From Methanomicrobiaceae archaeon (lineage in GTDB: Archaea > Halobacteriota > Methanomicrobia > Methanomicrobiales > Methanomicrobiaceae): a stretch of DNA of 5,525 bases. The translations under genes were made by a program, and so were the position numbers. The stretch lies in the NCBI GenBank assembly GCA_030628325.1, contig DAOVRB010000091.1:1-5525 (forward strand), read 5' to 3'. Under the pieces are notes generated by a model. It saw nothing but the letters and a program-made list of their open reading frames with translations, was not told the origin of the DNA and did not search any database. Positions 4,057 through 5,525 of this stretch are shown here, piece by piece. How positions within the stretch are numbered: the stretch's first letter is position 1; each line of letters starts with the position of its first letter.

Positions 4057-5301
4057 ATGATACACACACTGCTGGTTGATGACGAACCTATGTTGCTTGA
4101 TATTGCAAAACTGTTTATTGAACGGACAGGAGAAGTGACAGTTGAAACAGCAGAGTCTGCCGAAGAAGGATACGGTAAAATAAAGACCAGAGATTATGAT
4201 ATAGTTGTCTCTGATTACGAAATGCCTGGTATGAACGGCATAGAATTCTTAAGAACGCTGCGTGAAGAGGCCAATTCCATTCCGTTTATCATCTTCACAG
4301 GCAGGGGAAGGGAGGATGTAGTGATAGAAGCGCTCAATTATGGTGTGGATTATTATATCCAGAAAGGAGGCGATCCAAGATCCCAGTTTACAGAACTCGT
4401 CCATATGATTATCCGGGCAGTGGAGGAACAAAGAGTCAGAATTAATCTGGAAAAATCTGAAAAACGCTTTTCTGGTATATTCAACCACCTTCCTGACCCA
4501 ACAATGGTTATAAACCATACAGGTGTCGTGATTGCATGGAACAAAGGGATGAAGGAGATAACAGGAGTGGACGCAGTGGATATAGTCGGGTGCGGTGATT
4601 ATGCCTATACTCAGGCGATATACGGGATACGGGAACCCACCCTGATCGATCTCATTCTTGACCCGCATGCAGATATTGCTGGTGCTCATACAATCACACA
4701 CAATGAGCATGATTGCATCATCGCTGAAACCGATGTGTGGGTGAGAGATGCGGAGTTTTGTACATACTGGATAAAGGCCACACCGATCTATGGTAACAAC
4801 AAATCCGTGAATGGTGCGATCTGTTCAATCAGGGACATTACGGAGAAAAAAAGAGCAGAAGAAGCGCTCAGAACAGCAAATGAGTATAGTAGAAGTCTGA
4901 TTGAAGCCCATATTGATCCGCTGGTTACCATTGATGCAGGCGGCCTGATCAGTGATGTCAATTCAGCGACGGAAGAAGTCACCGGGTTTTCGCGTGATCT
5001 GCTGGTTGGATCTCCATTCTCCGGGTACTTCACAGAACCGAACGAGGCGCAACAAGGGTATATGCAGGTTATGGAAGGCGATATATTACAGGAACTGCCA
5101 CTCACAGTAGTCACCTCAGGAGGGGAGACGATGCCTGTCTGGTTCTTTGCATCACCATACATGGACCCGGACGGAGATGTGAAGGGAGTATTTGCAGAGG
5201 TGCACCGGCAGTTTCCGTCTATGTGCAGAGATGAGAGTCTCCTGTATGAGACAAACAGAACAGAACCCTGTCCGGCAGAAGAAAAGACTGCCCGCCAGTA
5301 A
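4057..5301 (+). CDS. REC-PAS-PAS response regulator without a classical output domain
   Basis: The 414-aa protein starts with a complete receiver domain (1-122). Acidic pocket D8/D9, phospho-acceptor D53 in VVSDYEMPGMNG, T81 in IIFTGRG and K103 in YIQKGG are all present. PAS 1 (about 134-262) is the methanogen-type variant with DYAYTQAIYGIREPTLIDLI and ends in RDITEKKRAEEAL. PAS 2 (about 275-382) contains LVTIDAGGLISDVNSATEEVTG and a PVWFFASPYMDPDG strand, ending GVFAEVHRQF where related PAS domains read GVFAxxRDIT. The last 30 residues are polar, without recognised domain. There is no DNA-binding, GGDEF, kinase or methyltransferase module, so output probably goes through PAS-mediated protein contacts or onward signalling to another kinase. 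The divergent kinase (1931-3781) is the likely phosphodonor. The unusual end of PAS 2 may reflect loss of a downstream kinase part from a longer ancestor, but no kinase remnant is visible after the stop. The protein is soluble, with no signal peptide. Confidence 0.92.
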   Translation: MIHTLLVDDEPMLLDIAKLFIERTGEVTVETAESAEEGYGKIKTRDYDIVVSDYEMPGMNGIEFLRTLREEANSIPFIIFTGRGREDVVIEALNYGVDYYIQKGGDPRSQFTELVHMIIRAVEEQRVRINLEKSEKRFSGIFNHLPDPTMVINHTGVVIAWNKGMKEITGVDAVDIVGCGDYAYTQAIYGIREPTLIDLILDPHADIAGAHTITHNEHDCIIAETDVWVRDAEFCTYWIKATPIYGNNKSVNGAICSIRDITEKKRAEEALRTANEYSRSLIEAHIDPLVTIDAGGLISDVNSATEEVTGFSRDLLVGSPFSGYFTEPNEAQQGYMQVMEGDILQELPLTVVTSGGETMPVWFFASPYMDPDGDVKGVFAEVHRQFPSMCRDESLLYETNRTEPCPAEEKTARQ

Positions 5302-5525
5302 GAAACCCCGGGCTGGATCAGAAACACCCACAGGACCGAAGAGTTTGTAACCCTGTGCATCCGGCAGGATAGAGATTGTAAAGAATGTCGCTTTCGTTGT
5401 TTGTGCCTGTGATTCTTCAGAATATCATATGTGTTTTCAACAAACAATGCCTGACACAACGTGAGTCACACACGTTTTCACGAAATCAGATTTGATCATT
5501 ATAGTGGCGAACGTTTCTTTTTGAA
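5302..5525. other. Intergenic DNA after the response regulator
   Basis: I find no supported gene here. The only structure is AACGTG (5458-5463) and CACGTT (5471-5476), a 6-bp stem with a 7-nt loop followed by TT. It is a weak terminator candidate, 157 nt after the regulator's stop codon. A T-rich run (TTTCTTTTT) occurs at the right edge. Confidence 0.3.

Noticed and set aside
4788..5459. Minus-strand 223-codon open frame overlapping the end of the response regulator
   Set aside because: It mirrors the PAS 2 coding region, has no ribosome-binding site or recognisable domain, and is a shadow.
5384..5497. Plus-strand 37-residue frame after the response regulator
   Set aside because: No ribosome-binding site, no motif, and composition unlike the neighbouring genes.

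Overview
The window looks like chromosomal DNA from a methanogenic archaeon, most likely of the order Methanomicrobiales. The clues are archaeal-type A/T-rich TATA-like boxes, ribosome-binding sites matching the archaeal anti-SD (GGTGAT, GGAGG, GGTGG), a multi-PAS membrane histidine kinase with an HDINN-type H-box, a REC-PAS-PAS response regulator without an output domain, and a HyuA-type hydantoinase/oxoprolinase ATPase. The genus assignment is inference from protein style; no marker gene is present.

Layout. (1) Positions 1-790, minus strand: N-terminal 263 codons of a HyuA-type hydantoinase/oxoprolinase family protein that runs off the left edge. It has no ATG, GTG or TTG at its natural start; an ATC sits where the start should be, 8 nt behind a good GGGAGG. 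Its upstream region carries a degenerate 9-bp GTAC array and an 18-bp palindrome. (2) Positions 904-1586, minus strand: two very small genes, both apparently starting with TTG, each ending just before a hairpin plus T-tract. One is a tentative 58-aa protein; the other is a more convincing 56-aa acidic, histidine-rich protein that is an uninterrupted heptad coiled coil along nearly its whole length. The second has a structured leader and a 21-bp palindrome near its predicted transcription start. (3) Positions 1847-1881: a hairpin motif that I recognise as the right-end (omega-RNA-like) signature of TnpB-carrying IS200/IS605-type elements, without any transposase gene nearby. (4) Positions 1931-3781, minus strand: a 616-aa four-TM, two-PAS sensor histidine kinase. 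(5) Positions 4057-5301, plus strand: a 414-aa REC-PAS-PAS response regulator, divergent from the kinase across a 275-bp intergenic region with palindromic sites. (6) Positions 5302-5525: no gene seen.

How the parts fit. The kinase and regulator form a likely two-component pair sharing a divergent promoter region. The regulator lacks a DNA-binding domain, so its output is probably protein-protein signalling through its PAS domains. The small coiled-coil protein downstream of the kinase has its own promoter and terminator and cannot be tied to the pair by sequence alone. The HyuA-type gene appears to be a separate transcription unit.
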